DNA of 64,000 nucleotides, from NCBI RefSeq assembly GCF_009937955.1, contig NZ_AP018439.1:2356001-2420000 (forward strand), written 5' to 3'. A program made the position numbers and the translations under genes. The notes below the pieces were generated by a model. That model was given only the letters and a program-made list of their open reading frames with translations. It had not been told where the DNA came from and did no database searches. Shown here piece by piece: positions 38,030-46,003 of this stretch. Origin of the DNA: Undibacterium sp. KW1. Its GTDB lineage: Bacteria; Pseudomonadota; Gammaproteobacteria; Burkholderiales; Burkholderiaceae_D. Within the stretch, counting starts at the first letter, position 1. Every line of letters begins with the position of its first letter.

Positions 38030-40417
38030 ATGAAAAATAACAAGTATCAATTTTTTATTCCCGTCTTATTGTCAGCATTGCTCAGCGCTTGTGGTGGTGG
38101 AAGCGGCGGTGCTAGTACCGCCAGCAATAACGCGAATGGCGCTACAGTAGCTGTCAGTAACAGCGGCCGGCAACTTATCGGCATAGTCGCAAAGGGGCGC
38201 ATCAACGGCGCGCGCGTATCAGCCTTTAGTCTTGATCAGTCCGGTAATAAATCTGCCAGTTCTTTTGCGACAGCTACTACCGGCGCTGACGGGAGCTATG
38301 CGATATCGGTACCTGGCAGTGTCACCAGCTTTCTCATCGAAGTAAGCGGGGCGCCAGGTGCAATGATGTATGACGAAGCCACCCAGGCAGATTTGCCTTT
38401 TCCTGAAGACTTGAAGTTGCGCAGTGTTGTCAAGCAGGGCGCCAGTCCTGAGCCAGTATATTGGGGCAGCGTTACGCCGCTGACAGAATTGATCGTTCAG
38501 CTTGCAGAAAAAGCGGGTGGCCTGAACTCATCCAATATAGACAGGGCCAGGGCAGGTGTGCAGGCTTTACTGGGTTTTGACCCGCAAAGGGTCCCTGTCA
38601 TCCACACGACGGCAGAGTCATCGCAAGATACTTATGTCGATGAAAAAATCCAGGGCCTGAGTCTGACTGCCATTTCGCAACTGGCACTGGACAAGGCACT
38701 TTCCTGCGATGCTACAAGCCAGGGTAGCCGTGTAGCTTGCGTGGTAAAACAAATAGCCTCTGCTGGCAAGTTGGACGGCAATGATTTTGTATTGCGAGAA
38801 GATGTGCGTGCTGCTTTGCGTGCCAGCTTTGAAAAAGTTGCACAAGATGAAAATCTCAACAAATCAGGCAAAAACTCGGTAGCTGGTACCAGCGCGTTTA
38901 CTGCGAATAGTTTGCCAGCACCAGCTCCTGAACAGGACAAGATCGCTGCAACCAAACAATTATTCAGCAGCTTGCGCAATAACATTTATGCGGTATCGAA
39001 TTCACAGCAAAATGGTGGCCTGGATTTGCGCCTCAATGCTGTCAAGTCCGACTTTGAAAAAGCGACGCAACCCTTGGACAGGGATTTGCTGATCTGGTCC
39101 AAAACCATCACCGAAGGTATAGATCAATTCAATAAATACAGAAATGGTCAGACCAATGCAACTGCGGTCAATGGCCTGTTCTATGGGCAAACTGCATTGT
39201 GGAGTGGTTATCAGAATATAGGCAATCTGGGCGATTGCACTGTCATGCGTGATGCCTTGAATGTGGCAACTACGCCTGCACAGGCGGCAGGCATAGAGTG
39301 CCGTTTCTCGCGCTTTGTACTGCCGGGGACTTATAAATACGGTTACAAATATCAGGTTGAATGGGTGGAATTGGTAGATCGTATCTGGCTGGAACCAGTG
39401 GCAAATGACGTCACCCGTTTTAACTACAAATCTGAATTGGTGCAGCAAAAAGCAGTGTTCGTCTGGAATGAAGGAAAGAATGATTTCCTGAGAAGACCAG
39501 TTAATCCTGCAGACGTAGTTGCCACGTATGGCAATTCAAATGATGCATACACTGGTCAGATGAGTATTGCCATGGAAGGCAACAAGCTATATGCCTTCAC
39601 GGTTGAAGGCAAGATGCCGCCACGTACGAATAGCGCTGGTCAGTTGATTTCAGATTTTGAGCGCTGGAGTCTTCGTACAGACCGCAATCAAACTGTCGAT
39701 GGCAATTTTCGCTACGACTTCAGCGGTGAGCTTAAATCTTATGTCAAAGATCAGGTAAGTTCGCGCCTGTCACTGGATAAAGGTTCTTACGCAATTGTTG
39801 CATTGAATTACAAAGGTAATCTGCAAAAAAATGGCATCAAAGAATTCAATCTGGCGATTACGGCTGAAGCTGGCAATAGCAAAGTGCACGGTGAGATAAA
39901 AATCGGCAATGCATCTGCGGACAAGAATGGCCTCAGCTATCAGCCTAACCGTATAAATTTTATCGGTAGCATCAGCAATGCCACAGGCCTTGCAAATGCA
40001 CTAGAGATTTTCAATGGACAATTGACGGTAGAACGCTTTGCCTACAGCAGCTTTGATAGCAGCAAGCCTGAGTCAGCAAATAATTTTGTGCGCAAAGCTG
40101 TAGCATTGTCAGGCGTGGTGCAGGTGCCAGAACGCCCTCCATTGAAATTGAATGTGACGGGCAGTAATGACGCCTTCGGCAGTAGTAGCATACTTGCGCA
40201 ATATCTGGATGGCAGCAGTGTCATCAATGCGCAAATGAGTGAAAGCATTGGCAAGCCCCGCGTTGTGCGTGTCAGTAGCTCGTCCGGTGTTTCTTTTGAC
40301 GTGTATGGCAAGAATGAAGTTGCCGACATCCTCAAGGATGGCAGCAAGGTAGGCTGGCTGGATATCAAGGCAGGCCGTATCAGCTATGTGGATGGTAGCT
40401 TTGAAACCATCCGATAG
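38030..40417 (+). CDS. Large secreted lipoprotein of unknown function
   Basis: 795 residues from the ATG at 38030 (MKNNKYQFF). The lipobox LLSAC is followed by a GGGSGG linker, typical of outer-membrane-anchored lipoproteins. An early ~90-residue segment (IGIVAKGRINGARVSAFSLDQ... DGSYAISV) looks like a carboxypeptidase-regulatory/Ig-like beta fold. The rest is a mix of helical (~180-310) and strand-rich (~430-795) regions with no motif I recognise. Its stop is followed by a terminator and then a beta-barrel gene, so they are separate transcripts. Binding, adhesion or a structural envelope role are all possible. Confidence 0.8.
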   Translation: MKNNKYQFFIPVLLSALLSACGGGSGGASTASNNANGATVAVSNSGRQLIGIVAKGRINGARVSAFSLDQSGNKSASSFATATTGADGSYAISVPGSVTSFLIEVSGAPGAMMYDEATQADLPFPEDLKLRSVVKQGASPEPVYWGSVTPLTELIVQLAEKAGGLNSSNIDRARAGVQALLGFDPQRVPVIHTTAESSQDTYVDEKIQGLSLTAISQLALDKALSCDATSQGSRVACVVKQIASAGKLDGNDFVLREDVRAALRASFEKVAQDENLNKSGKNSVAGTSAFTANSLPAPAPEQDKIAATKQLFSSLRNNIYAVSNSQQNGGLDLRLNAVKSDFEKATQPLDRDLLIWSKTITEGIDQFNKYRNGQTNATAVNGLFYGQTALWSGYQNIGNLGDCTVMRDALNVATTPAQAAGIECRFSRFVLPGTYKYGYKYQVEWVELVDRIWLEPVANDVTRFNYKSELVQQKAVFVWNEGKNDFLRRPVNPADVVATYGNSNDAYTGQMSIAMEGNKLYAFTVEGKMPPRTNSAGQLISDFERWSLRTDRNQTVDGNFRYDFSGELKSYVKDQVSSRLSLDKGSYAIVALNYKGNLQKNGIKEFNLAITAEAGNSKVHGEIKIGNASADKNGLSYQPNRINFIGSISNATGLANALEIFNGQLTVERFAYSSFDSSKPESANNFVRKAVALSGVVQVPERPPLKLNVTGSNDAFGSSSILAQYLDGSSVINAQMSESIGKPRVVRVSSSSGVSFDVYGKNEVADILKDGSKVGWLDIKAGRISYVDGSFETIR

Positions 40418-40435
40418 TTTGTAAATTGATTGACG

Positions 40436-40465
40436 GCCCGCTGCATGTCAGCGGGCTATTTTTTT
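40436..40465 (+). terminator. Rho-independent terminator after the lipoprotein
   Basis: GCCCGCTG and CAGCGGGC form a perfect 8-bp stem with a CATGT loop, followed by TATTTTTTT. It ends 9 bases before the next start codon. Confidence 0.9.
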
Positions 40466-40474
40466 GAGTAGCCC

Positions 40475-41587
40475 ATGTTTTCTTCCCGTCTGATATTTTC
40501 CTTATTCTGTGCATCACTAAGCCAGCAGGCATATGCTCTGGATGTGCTTGCCCCACAAAAGAGTGATGGAGGCTGGCAGGTATTTTCCAATGTGGATTTG
40601 TGGGAAGCCTCAGACTTCATGCCCACCCGTAAAATCGAGGGCGACTGGAATACAGATTTTTCTCCCAAGGATGGTCAGAATGTCAGCCTGCGCCGTTTGC
40701 GTGCGGAGCTGGGTGTGGGTTATAAAGAGTGGCGCTTAAATCTGGAAGCCCGCCAGGAAGGCATGCTCAAGGCCAGCGCATCCACCCTGGCATTTGTTAA
40801 AGCATACAAGCAAGCTGGTTTGCCACAGCAAGTTGTCAATTATCAACTGGATGCCCAGCTGGAAAGCTGGTCAGGCTTTGGCCTGAGGGCAGGGCGCTGG
40901 TTTGCATTTGGTGGTGAATATCAGCCGCGCTTCTTTGCCAGCGCGGTGTATTACATGAATCCGCAATACCGCTCTACGCAAGCAACAGGTGCAGCCAGTT
41001 ACGTCGATAATCAACACTACAGTTTTTCCGCAACTGAACTGGATGTGAATAGCCGTTACCAATACCTGTTCCAGCAATTTGAGCCTGAAGCCAGGGGCTA
41101 TAGCTCCAGCCTTGCCATGGATTGGCAAATCAATCCGGCATGGCGTATGCAATATCAACTGGAAGATGCATACAACCGCTTTGCCTGGAAAAATTTGCCA
41201 GAGCTGCAGCAAAGCCTGAGCTCTGCCGTTGTGCAGTATGACAGCAAGGGCTATTTGAACTATCAGCCTTTGTTGCAAGGTGTTAACCGTCAAAGGACAC
41301 GCTCAGTCTCAGTGCCGCAAACACATACAGCGCGACTCGCCTACCAAAACCAGCAATGGGAATTTGCCGCACAAGTCCGGCATTTTTACGGCGTCAATCT
41401 GCCTGTGATGAGTGTCGCTAATCATTCTGCCTATGGCCGCTTTGATGCCAGTTTTGATACGCGTTATAAATCAGTTGGCCTAGGCTGGAGTAATCAATTC
41501 GTTGGTGTGCATTTGCAGACAGATAATTTGAACTTGAGTAGTGCTAAAGTACTGGGGTTGGGTGCGCAGGCGCATTATCAATTTTAA
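40475..41587 (+). CDS. Outer-membrane beta-barrel protein of unknown function
   Basis: 370 residues with a signal peptide (FSSRLIFSLFCASLSQQAYA). Alternating amphipathic strands and Tyr/Trp-rich turns run through the whole protein, ending with a C-terminal Phe (HYQF), the BamA recognition signature. Motifs such as LRRLRAELGVGYKEWRLNLEA and LRAGRWFAFGGEYQ give the impression of an alginate-export/porin-type barrel, but I cannot name the family. The start sits 9 bases after the preceding terminator, so its own promoter must overlap the terminator or the end of the lipoprotein gene, or else it depends on read-through. Confidence 0.75.
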   Translation: MFSSRLIFSLFCASLSQQAYALDVLAPQKSDGGWQVFSNVDLWEASDFMPTRKIEGDWNTDFSPKDGQNVSLRRLRAELGVGYKEWRLNLEARQEGMLKASASTLAFVKAYKQAGLPQQVVNYQLDAQLESWSGFGLRAGRWFAFGGEYQPRFFASAVYYMNPQYRSTQATGAASYVDNQHYSFSATELDVNSRYQYLFQQFEPEARGYSSSLAMDWQINPAWRMQYQLEDAYNRFAWKNLPELQQSLSSAVVQYDSKGYLNYQPLLQGVNRQRTRSVSVPQTHTARLAYQNQQWEFAAQVRHFYGVNLPVMSVANHSAYGRFDASFDTRYKSVGLGWSNQFVGVHLQTDNLNLSSAKVLGLGAQAHYQF

Positions 41588-41664
41588 GTACCTGCATAGG
41601 TTTGTGGCAATTGGAAAATTCAGATAAGATCGGCACTGTCACTATATCAACATAAGCTACAAAC

Positions 41665-42291
41665 ATGAACGAACTGCAAGAATTGGCACTGAAGAATCAT
41701 TTTAATGATAAGGATAAAAATAAAGCTTTTTGCAAAATCGTTACAGAAAGCAATTTGACAGATGCTCAGCTCATGGCTTTTTACAAAGAGCATGACGCGC
41801 CTCTTTACCAAATGCTGGGTGTGGATGATCAGACAATCGTAGCATTTATGCTAAAGGAAATGCCATTGGCAATCCAGAAAAAAGATTGGCAATTGTGGCG
41901 AGCTTTATATGATATGCATCACACCATGCAGTGCCAGCGATCAAAAGTTGATTTGATGAATCAACTTTTACTCATGCAAGATCATACGAATCATCAGGAG
42001 ATCACTTGGGAAATTCAGCACTTAGCAGATTCTTCCAGTATCCCTTATATTCAGCAAGTTTTGGAAACGGGTTTTGATCATTTGGCTTACACATGCTCGG
42101 AGCATCAAGTGATTGCCAAATGGTTTAGTCATGCACTCGCAAGTATAGGTACACGAGAAGCGAAAGATTTGATACGTAAGTATTCTACTTCAAAGGACAA
42201 GGGTGTTGCTTCAGAAATGATGTATCGATTACGTAGTATCAAGCGACAAAGAAAATACTTGTCTCAGCATAAGATTCATGCCTGTAAATAG
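41665..42291 (+). CDS. Hypothetical helical protein
   Basis: Not recognised. 208 residues, almost entirely helical. The pattern of helix pairs (DAQLMAFYKEHDAPLYQML, AIQKKDWQLWRALYDMHH, IPYIQQVLETGFDHLAY, then WFSHALASIGTREAKDLIRKY) is compatible with HEAT-like repeats. There is no signal peptide and it has a basic C-terminus. It is AT-richer than its neighbours. HEAT-like proteins of this size can be immunity or scaffold proteins; no function is assigned. Confidence 0.6.
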   Translation: MNELQELALKNHFNDKDKNKAFCKIVTESNLTDAQLMAFYKEHDAPLYQMLGVDDQTIVAFMLKEMPLAIQKKDWQLWRALYDMHHTMQCQRSKVDLMNQLLLMQDHTNHQEITWEIQHLADSSSIPYIQQVLETGFDHLAYTCSEHQVIAKWFSHALASIGTREAKDLIRKYSTSKDKGVASEMMYRLRSIKRQRKYLSQHKIHACK

Positions 42292-42419
42292 TTACAAAAT
42301 CACGTTTTATTGCAGTGTGATTTGACCAGGTTTTTCATTGATGTAGTTTCGTTGTTCCGCAAGTATACCGAGCTTATTTACTTGAAAATGCCAGGACAGG
42401 CGCTTGCTCGACCTCAATT

Positions 42420-43130
42420 CTATACGCCCACATATTTTTGCCAGGTTTCCGGCGACTGTGTCAGGCTGTCGCTATTGCCATGCCAGACTATCTTGCCCCG
42501 TTCCATGATGCTGTGCTGGTCGGCAAGGGGGATGAGTTTTTCTACATATTTATCAATGACCAGCGTGGTTTGCCCCTGGTCGCGCAATTTTCTGAGGCAG
42601 GCCCAGATTTCTTCGCGCACTAGTGGTGACAAACCTTCAGTCGCTTCATCCAGTATCAGTAAATGCGGGTTGGTCATCAAGGCGCGCGAGATGGCCAGCA
42701 TTTGCTGTTCGCCACCAGATAACTGGTTACCCATATTGCCGGCGCGCTCGGCCAGACGAGGGAAGAGCTGGTAAATCTCTTTCAGGCTCCATGGTGTCTT
42801 GCTTTGATTGCGATTGGCCGCAAAGGCGATGAGATTTTCCTTAACGCTCAGGTTGGGAAAAATCTGCCTGCCTTCCGGCACCAGGGCTATGCCCATCCTG
42901 GCGATTTTATCCGTCGTCATTTTTTCTATGCGCTGGCCCATGAAGCTGATATGGCCGCTATGTGCCGGTGTCAGTCCCAGTATTGAGCGTAAGGTTGTGG
43001 TCTTGCCAGCACCATTGCGCCCCAGCAGACTGGCAACTTCACCCTGGCGTATCTGCAAATCTATGCCAAACAAGACCTGGCTGTGTCCATAGGCGGTAGC
43101 GATATGTTCGACTTCCAGTATGGTCTTCAT
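42420..43130 (-). CDS. livF: Branched-chain/aromatic-acid ABC transporter ATP-binding protein LivF
   Basis: One of two ATPases of a LIV-type importer, 236 residues. Walker A GRNGAGKTT, signature LSGGEQQML and Walker B LLILDEATEGLSP are intact. LivF-type brevity and the GIALVPEGRQIFPNLSVKENL segment distinguish it from LivG. Its start overlaps the livG stop as ATGA. Last gene of the minus-strand livHMGF operon. The divergent abm genes suggest that 2-aminobenzoate or a related aromatic acid, not branched-chain amino acids, is the cargo. Confidence 0.93.
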   Translation of the reverse strand: MKTILEVEHIATAYGHSQVLFGIDLQIRQGEVASLLGRNGAGKTTTLRSILGLTPAHSGHISFMGQRIEKMTTDKIARMGIALVPEGRQIFPNLSVKENLIAFAANRNQSKTPWSLKEIYQLFPRLAERAGNMGNQLSGGEQQMLAISRALMTNPHLLILDEATEGLSPLVREEIWACLRKLRDQGQTTLVIDKYVEKLIPLADQHSIMERGKIVWHGNSDSLTQSPETWQKYVGV

Positions 43131-43894
43131 GCGGATTCCTTGAGTGCTATGTCCGTTTCATCACCAAGATAGGCTTTCTTGACTTCCGGGTTTTGGCGTA
43201 TCTGTTCTGCAGTGCCAGTAGCAATAATGGAGCCTGCCACTAAAACAGAAATGCGGTCGGCCAGTTTGAAGACGGCATCCATATCATGCTCAATCAAGAT
43301 CACCGCTGCCTTGCCACGCAGGGCGGCGATCAGTTCCAGCATCTTGCCCGATTCTTCATGTCCTGTGCCTGCCATGGGTTCATCCAGCAAGAGTAGTTTA
43401 GGTTGTGTCGCCAGTGTTAATCCCAACTCCAGTTGACGTTGTTCGCCATGCGCAAGTTCACAGGCTTTTCTATTGCAATGCTCAGCCAAACCTATGTCAC
43501 TGGCGAGTTGCCTTGCTTGCTCAAAAAGTGCCTGCTCATCTATGGCCTTACGCCAGAAACGCATGCTGCTGCCTGAACGTGCCTGTATTGCCAGACTCAG
43601 ATTGTCGATGACAGTATATGACGGGAAGATATTTGTGATCTGGTAAGAGCGTGCCAGTCCAAGTTTGACGCGTTCATGCATGCTGACGCCAGTAACATCC
43701 TCACCATTGAAAATAATCTGTCCCTGGTTTGGAACTATGACACCAGATATCTGGTGTATCAGCGTCGTCTTGCCTGCACCATTCGGGCCTATGATGGCGT
43801 GGATTTCACCGGGTAATACATCCAGGCTCAGATTGTTGGTTGCGAGCAGCCCGCCATAGCGTTTGACCAGGCCTTTTAGCTGTAACACGCTCAT
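43127..43894 (-). CDS. livG: ABC transporter ATP-binding protein LivG
   Basis: The second ATPase of the importer, 255 residues. It shows Walker A GPNGAGKTT, the LivG-typical YQITNIFPSYTVIDNL, signature-like LAHGEQRQLELGL and Walker B LLLLDEPMAGTG, followed by the His switch region EHDMDAVF. It overlaps livF and livM by four bases each, so translation is coupled and stoichiometry is likely controlled. Confidence 0.93.
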   Translation of the reverse strand: MSVLQLKGLVKRYGGLLATNNLSLDVLPGEIHAIIGPNGAGKTTLIHQISGVIVPNQGQIIFNGEDVTGVSMHERVKLGLARSYQITNIFPSYTVIDNLSLAIQARSGSSMRFWRKAIDEQALFEQARQLASDIGLAEHCNRKACELAHGEQRQLELGLTLATQPKLLLLDEPMAGTGHEESGKMLELIAALRGKAAVILIEHDMDAVFKLADRISVLVAGSIIATGTAEQIRQNPEVKKAYLGDETDIALKESA

Positions 43895-44862
43895 GCCTGA
43901 TCCCCTTGAGTTTTTTTCGTCGACATGAACTTTTGCGGCAGGCTGGCGAGGCCATTTGGCAAGAGCATGACAACCAGCATCAGGATAATGCCCAGATATA
44001 ACTGCCAGTGTATGGTGTAGCCGGACAGAATTTCTTCCAGCATCAACATCACTACCGCACCGAGGATGCCGCCAGACAGATAGCCTACACCGCCGAGTAT
44101 GACCATCACCATCAGGCTGCCTGATTGTGTCCAGTGCAGCAGGTTAGGGCTGACCAGCATGTTCTGGTTTGCCAGCAGGGTACCTGCCAGGCTGGCGACG
44201 CTGCCGGCAATTGCAAAGCACAGCAGCTTGTAGCGAAACACAGGGTAACCTATGGCTTCCATGCGAGTTTCATTTTCCTTGATGGCTTGTATCACCCGCC
44301 CGAAACGGGAGTTGATAAGCCGGTACAAAACGAAGAGAAATGTGGCGCAGATAGTCAAAACCAGATAATAAAAGTTGCTATCATTGCTCATGTCCAGACC
44401 GGTCACCGAGCGTTGTGCCAAGCTCAGGCCATCATCACCGCCATAGTTTTTCAGTGATACGAACAAAAAGTACAACATCTGCGCGAATGCCAGCGTGATC
44501 ATGATGAAATATACGCCGCGAGTTCTGAGTGAGACACTGCCTATTGCCAGTGCCAGCATAAAGCCAGTTAGCATCGCCGCTGGCCAACTGATCCAGGCAG
44601 AAGTGATGCCGTGTTGCATCAGTATGCCCACCACATAAGCACCGCTGCCAAAGAAGGCAGCATGCCCGAGGCTGATCATGCCGCCAAAACCCAGTATCAG
44701 GTTCAGGCTGCTGGCTACCAGTGCGAAAATCATCAAGCGGCTTAACAGGCCTATATAAAATTCCTGAGCTAAGTAGGTCGCCAGCAGGGGGAAGGCAATC
44801 AGCAGGAGCAGTATGCCTATGCTGAACTTGCGCGAGATAGTGTGATGTAGGCTGCTTTGCAT
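43891..44862 (-). CDS. livM: ABC transporter permease LivM
   Basis: An inner-membrane permease of 323 residues with about 9-10 hydrophobic helices. It carries the LIV-family segments LILGFGGMISLGHAAFFGSGAYV, RSRFG-type RLINSRFGRVIQAIKENETRMEAIGYP (EAA loop contacting the ATPases) and PNLLHWTQSGSLMVMVILGGVG. It pairs with LivH. It starts 10 bases after the livH stop. Confidence 0.93.
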   Translation of the reverse strand: MQSSLHHTISRKFSIGILLLLIAFPLLATYLAQEFYIGLLSRLMIFALVASSLNLILGFGGMISLGHAAFFGSGAYVVGILMQHGITSAWISWPAAMLTGFMLALAIGSVSLRTRGVYFIMITLAFAQMLYFLFVSLKNYGGDDGLSLAQRSVTGLDMSNDSNFYYLVLTICATFLFVLYRLINSRFGRVIQAIKENETRMEAIGYPVFRYKLLCFAIAGSVASLAGTLLANQNMLVSPNLLHWTQSGSLMVMVILGGVGYLSGGILGAVVMLMLEEILSGYTIHWQLYLGIILMLVVMLLPNGLASLPQKFMSTKKTQGDQA

Positions 44863-44872
44863 GATTACTCCC

Positions 44873-45793
44873 TTAGCCGCGCGCAGGGAACAGGCCCTGG
44901 GGTTTGTAAAACAGCACGGCTGCCATCAATACATAAATCAGTATCGATGCCAGGGCAGGACCAAGGTTGGCGGCCATCTCCATTGGCATTAGTAGTTTTA
45001 GTGCACCAGGCAGCAAGGTTTTACTTAGGGTATCGACCAGACCTACCAGCAATGCGCCTACCAGTGCGCCGCGTATCGAGCCTATGCCGCCAATGACGAT
45101 GACCACAAATGCCAGTATCAAAATGCTTTCACCCATGCCCACCTGTACTGCAAGTATTGAACCCAGTAGCGCACCAGCGATGGCGCACAGAGCCGCGCCA
45201 AAGGCAAACAGCAGCGTGAACACCAGCTTGATATTGATACCCATGGTGACAGCCATTTCACGGTTCGATGCCCCAGCCCGCACTAGCATGCCTATGCGGG
45301 TTTTGGTGACCACAAAATACAGCAAGCCAGCTACAGCCAGACCGGTCGCAATAATGAACAGGCGGAAAGAGGAATAATAAAAGTCAGGCAGCAATTCCAC
45401 TGGTCGTGCCAATTGCGGCGGAATATTCAGCATCAGCGGTTGTGCACCCCAGATCATGCGTGCACCTTCATTGAAGATCAGTATCAATGCAAAAGTCGCC
45501 AGTACATGCGATAAATGATCGCGCTGGTATAAATGCCGGAAGATGACTACTTCCAGTATCACGCCCAGCAGAGCAGTCGCTATCACCGCTGCCAGCAAGC
45601 CGAGCCAGAAAGAACCTGTCATGGCGGTAAAGCTGGCGGCGAAATAAGCACCTGCCATGTAGAGGGAGCCGTGGGCCAGGTTGATGAAATCCATGATGCC
45701 AAAGATCAGCGTCAGGCCTGCTGCCAGCAGGAAAAGCATGAGGCCAAACTGCAGGCCGTTTAAGCCGTGTTCAAGCAAAAGCGTGATATTCAT
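44873..45793 (-). CDS. livH: ABC transporter permease LivH
   Basis: An inner-membrane permease of 306 residues and the first gene of the livHMGF operon. LIV-type features are LIFGIMDFINLAHGSLYMAGAY at the N-terminus, the EAA-like loop RTRIGMLVRAGASNREMAVTMGI and VVIVIGGIGSIRGALVGALLVG. The gene for the periplasmic binding protein is not in this operon; a candidate is second in the divergent abm operon, which links the two transcripts functionally. Confidence 0.93.
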   Translation of the reverse strand: MNITLLLEHGLNGLQFGLMLFLLAAGLTLIFGIMDFINLAHGSLYMAGAYFAASFTAMTGSFWLGLLAAVIATALLGVILEVVIFRHLYQRDHLSHVLATFALILIFNEGARMIWGAQPLMLNIPPQLARPVELLPDFYYSSFRLFIIATGLAVAGLLYFVVTKTRIGMLVRAGASNREMAVTMGINIKLVFTLLFAFGAALCAIAGALLGSILAVQVGMGESILILAFVVIVIGGIGSIRGALVGALLVGLVDTLSKTLLPGALKLLMPMEMAANLGPALASILIYVLMAAVLFYKPQGLFPARG

Positions 45794-45837
45794 CCCCTGA
45801 TCCCTAAATGCTGATGGTGGTGCAGATGTGAAATTAC

Positions 45838-45849
45838 TTTAGGCCTAAA
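45838..45849. promoter_or_regulatory. Operator-like palindrome 1 (livH side)
   Basis: A perfect 12-base palindrome TTTAGGCCTAAA. On the minus strand it directly follows a TATATT-like -10, so it would overlap the livH transcription start. It shares half-sites with the second palindrome at 45922-45940. A further CCTAAA half-site occurs at 45813. Likely MarR-type operator; inference. Confidence 0.6.
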
Positions 45850-45921
45850 ATATACTATAAGCGACGCAATTGAAATTATTTTCTTTGAGAAAAACTGGGT
45901 TTTGATGCAAAAAAACACTTT

Positions 45922-45940
45922 ACCTAAAAATAGTTTAGGT
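45922..45940. promoter_or_regulatory. Operator-like inverted repeat 2 (abm side)
   Basis: A perfect 7-base inverted repeat ACCTAAA-N5-TTTAGGT. The flanks ACTTTA and TAAAGT extend it imperfectly. A plausible plus-strand promoter (TTGATG at 45902, 17-base spacer, TAAAAA at 45925) is overlapped by it, as expected for repression of the CoA-ligase operon. The MarR gene is downstream in the same operon. Confidence 0.6.
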
Positions 45941-46003
45941 TTAAAGTAGTTTGGTGTTTTCAGGGTTGCTGTATCTATATTGTGTACCAAAGCCGGAGAA
46001 GAA

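Noticed and set aside
42420..45793. Transporter for leucine/isoleucine/valine
   Set aside because: Divergent promoter and operator-like repeats shared with the aromatic-CoA operon, and the binding-protein gene inside that operon, argue for an aromatic acid cargo; not proven.
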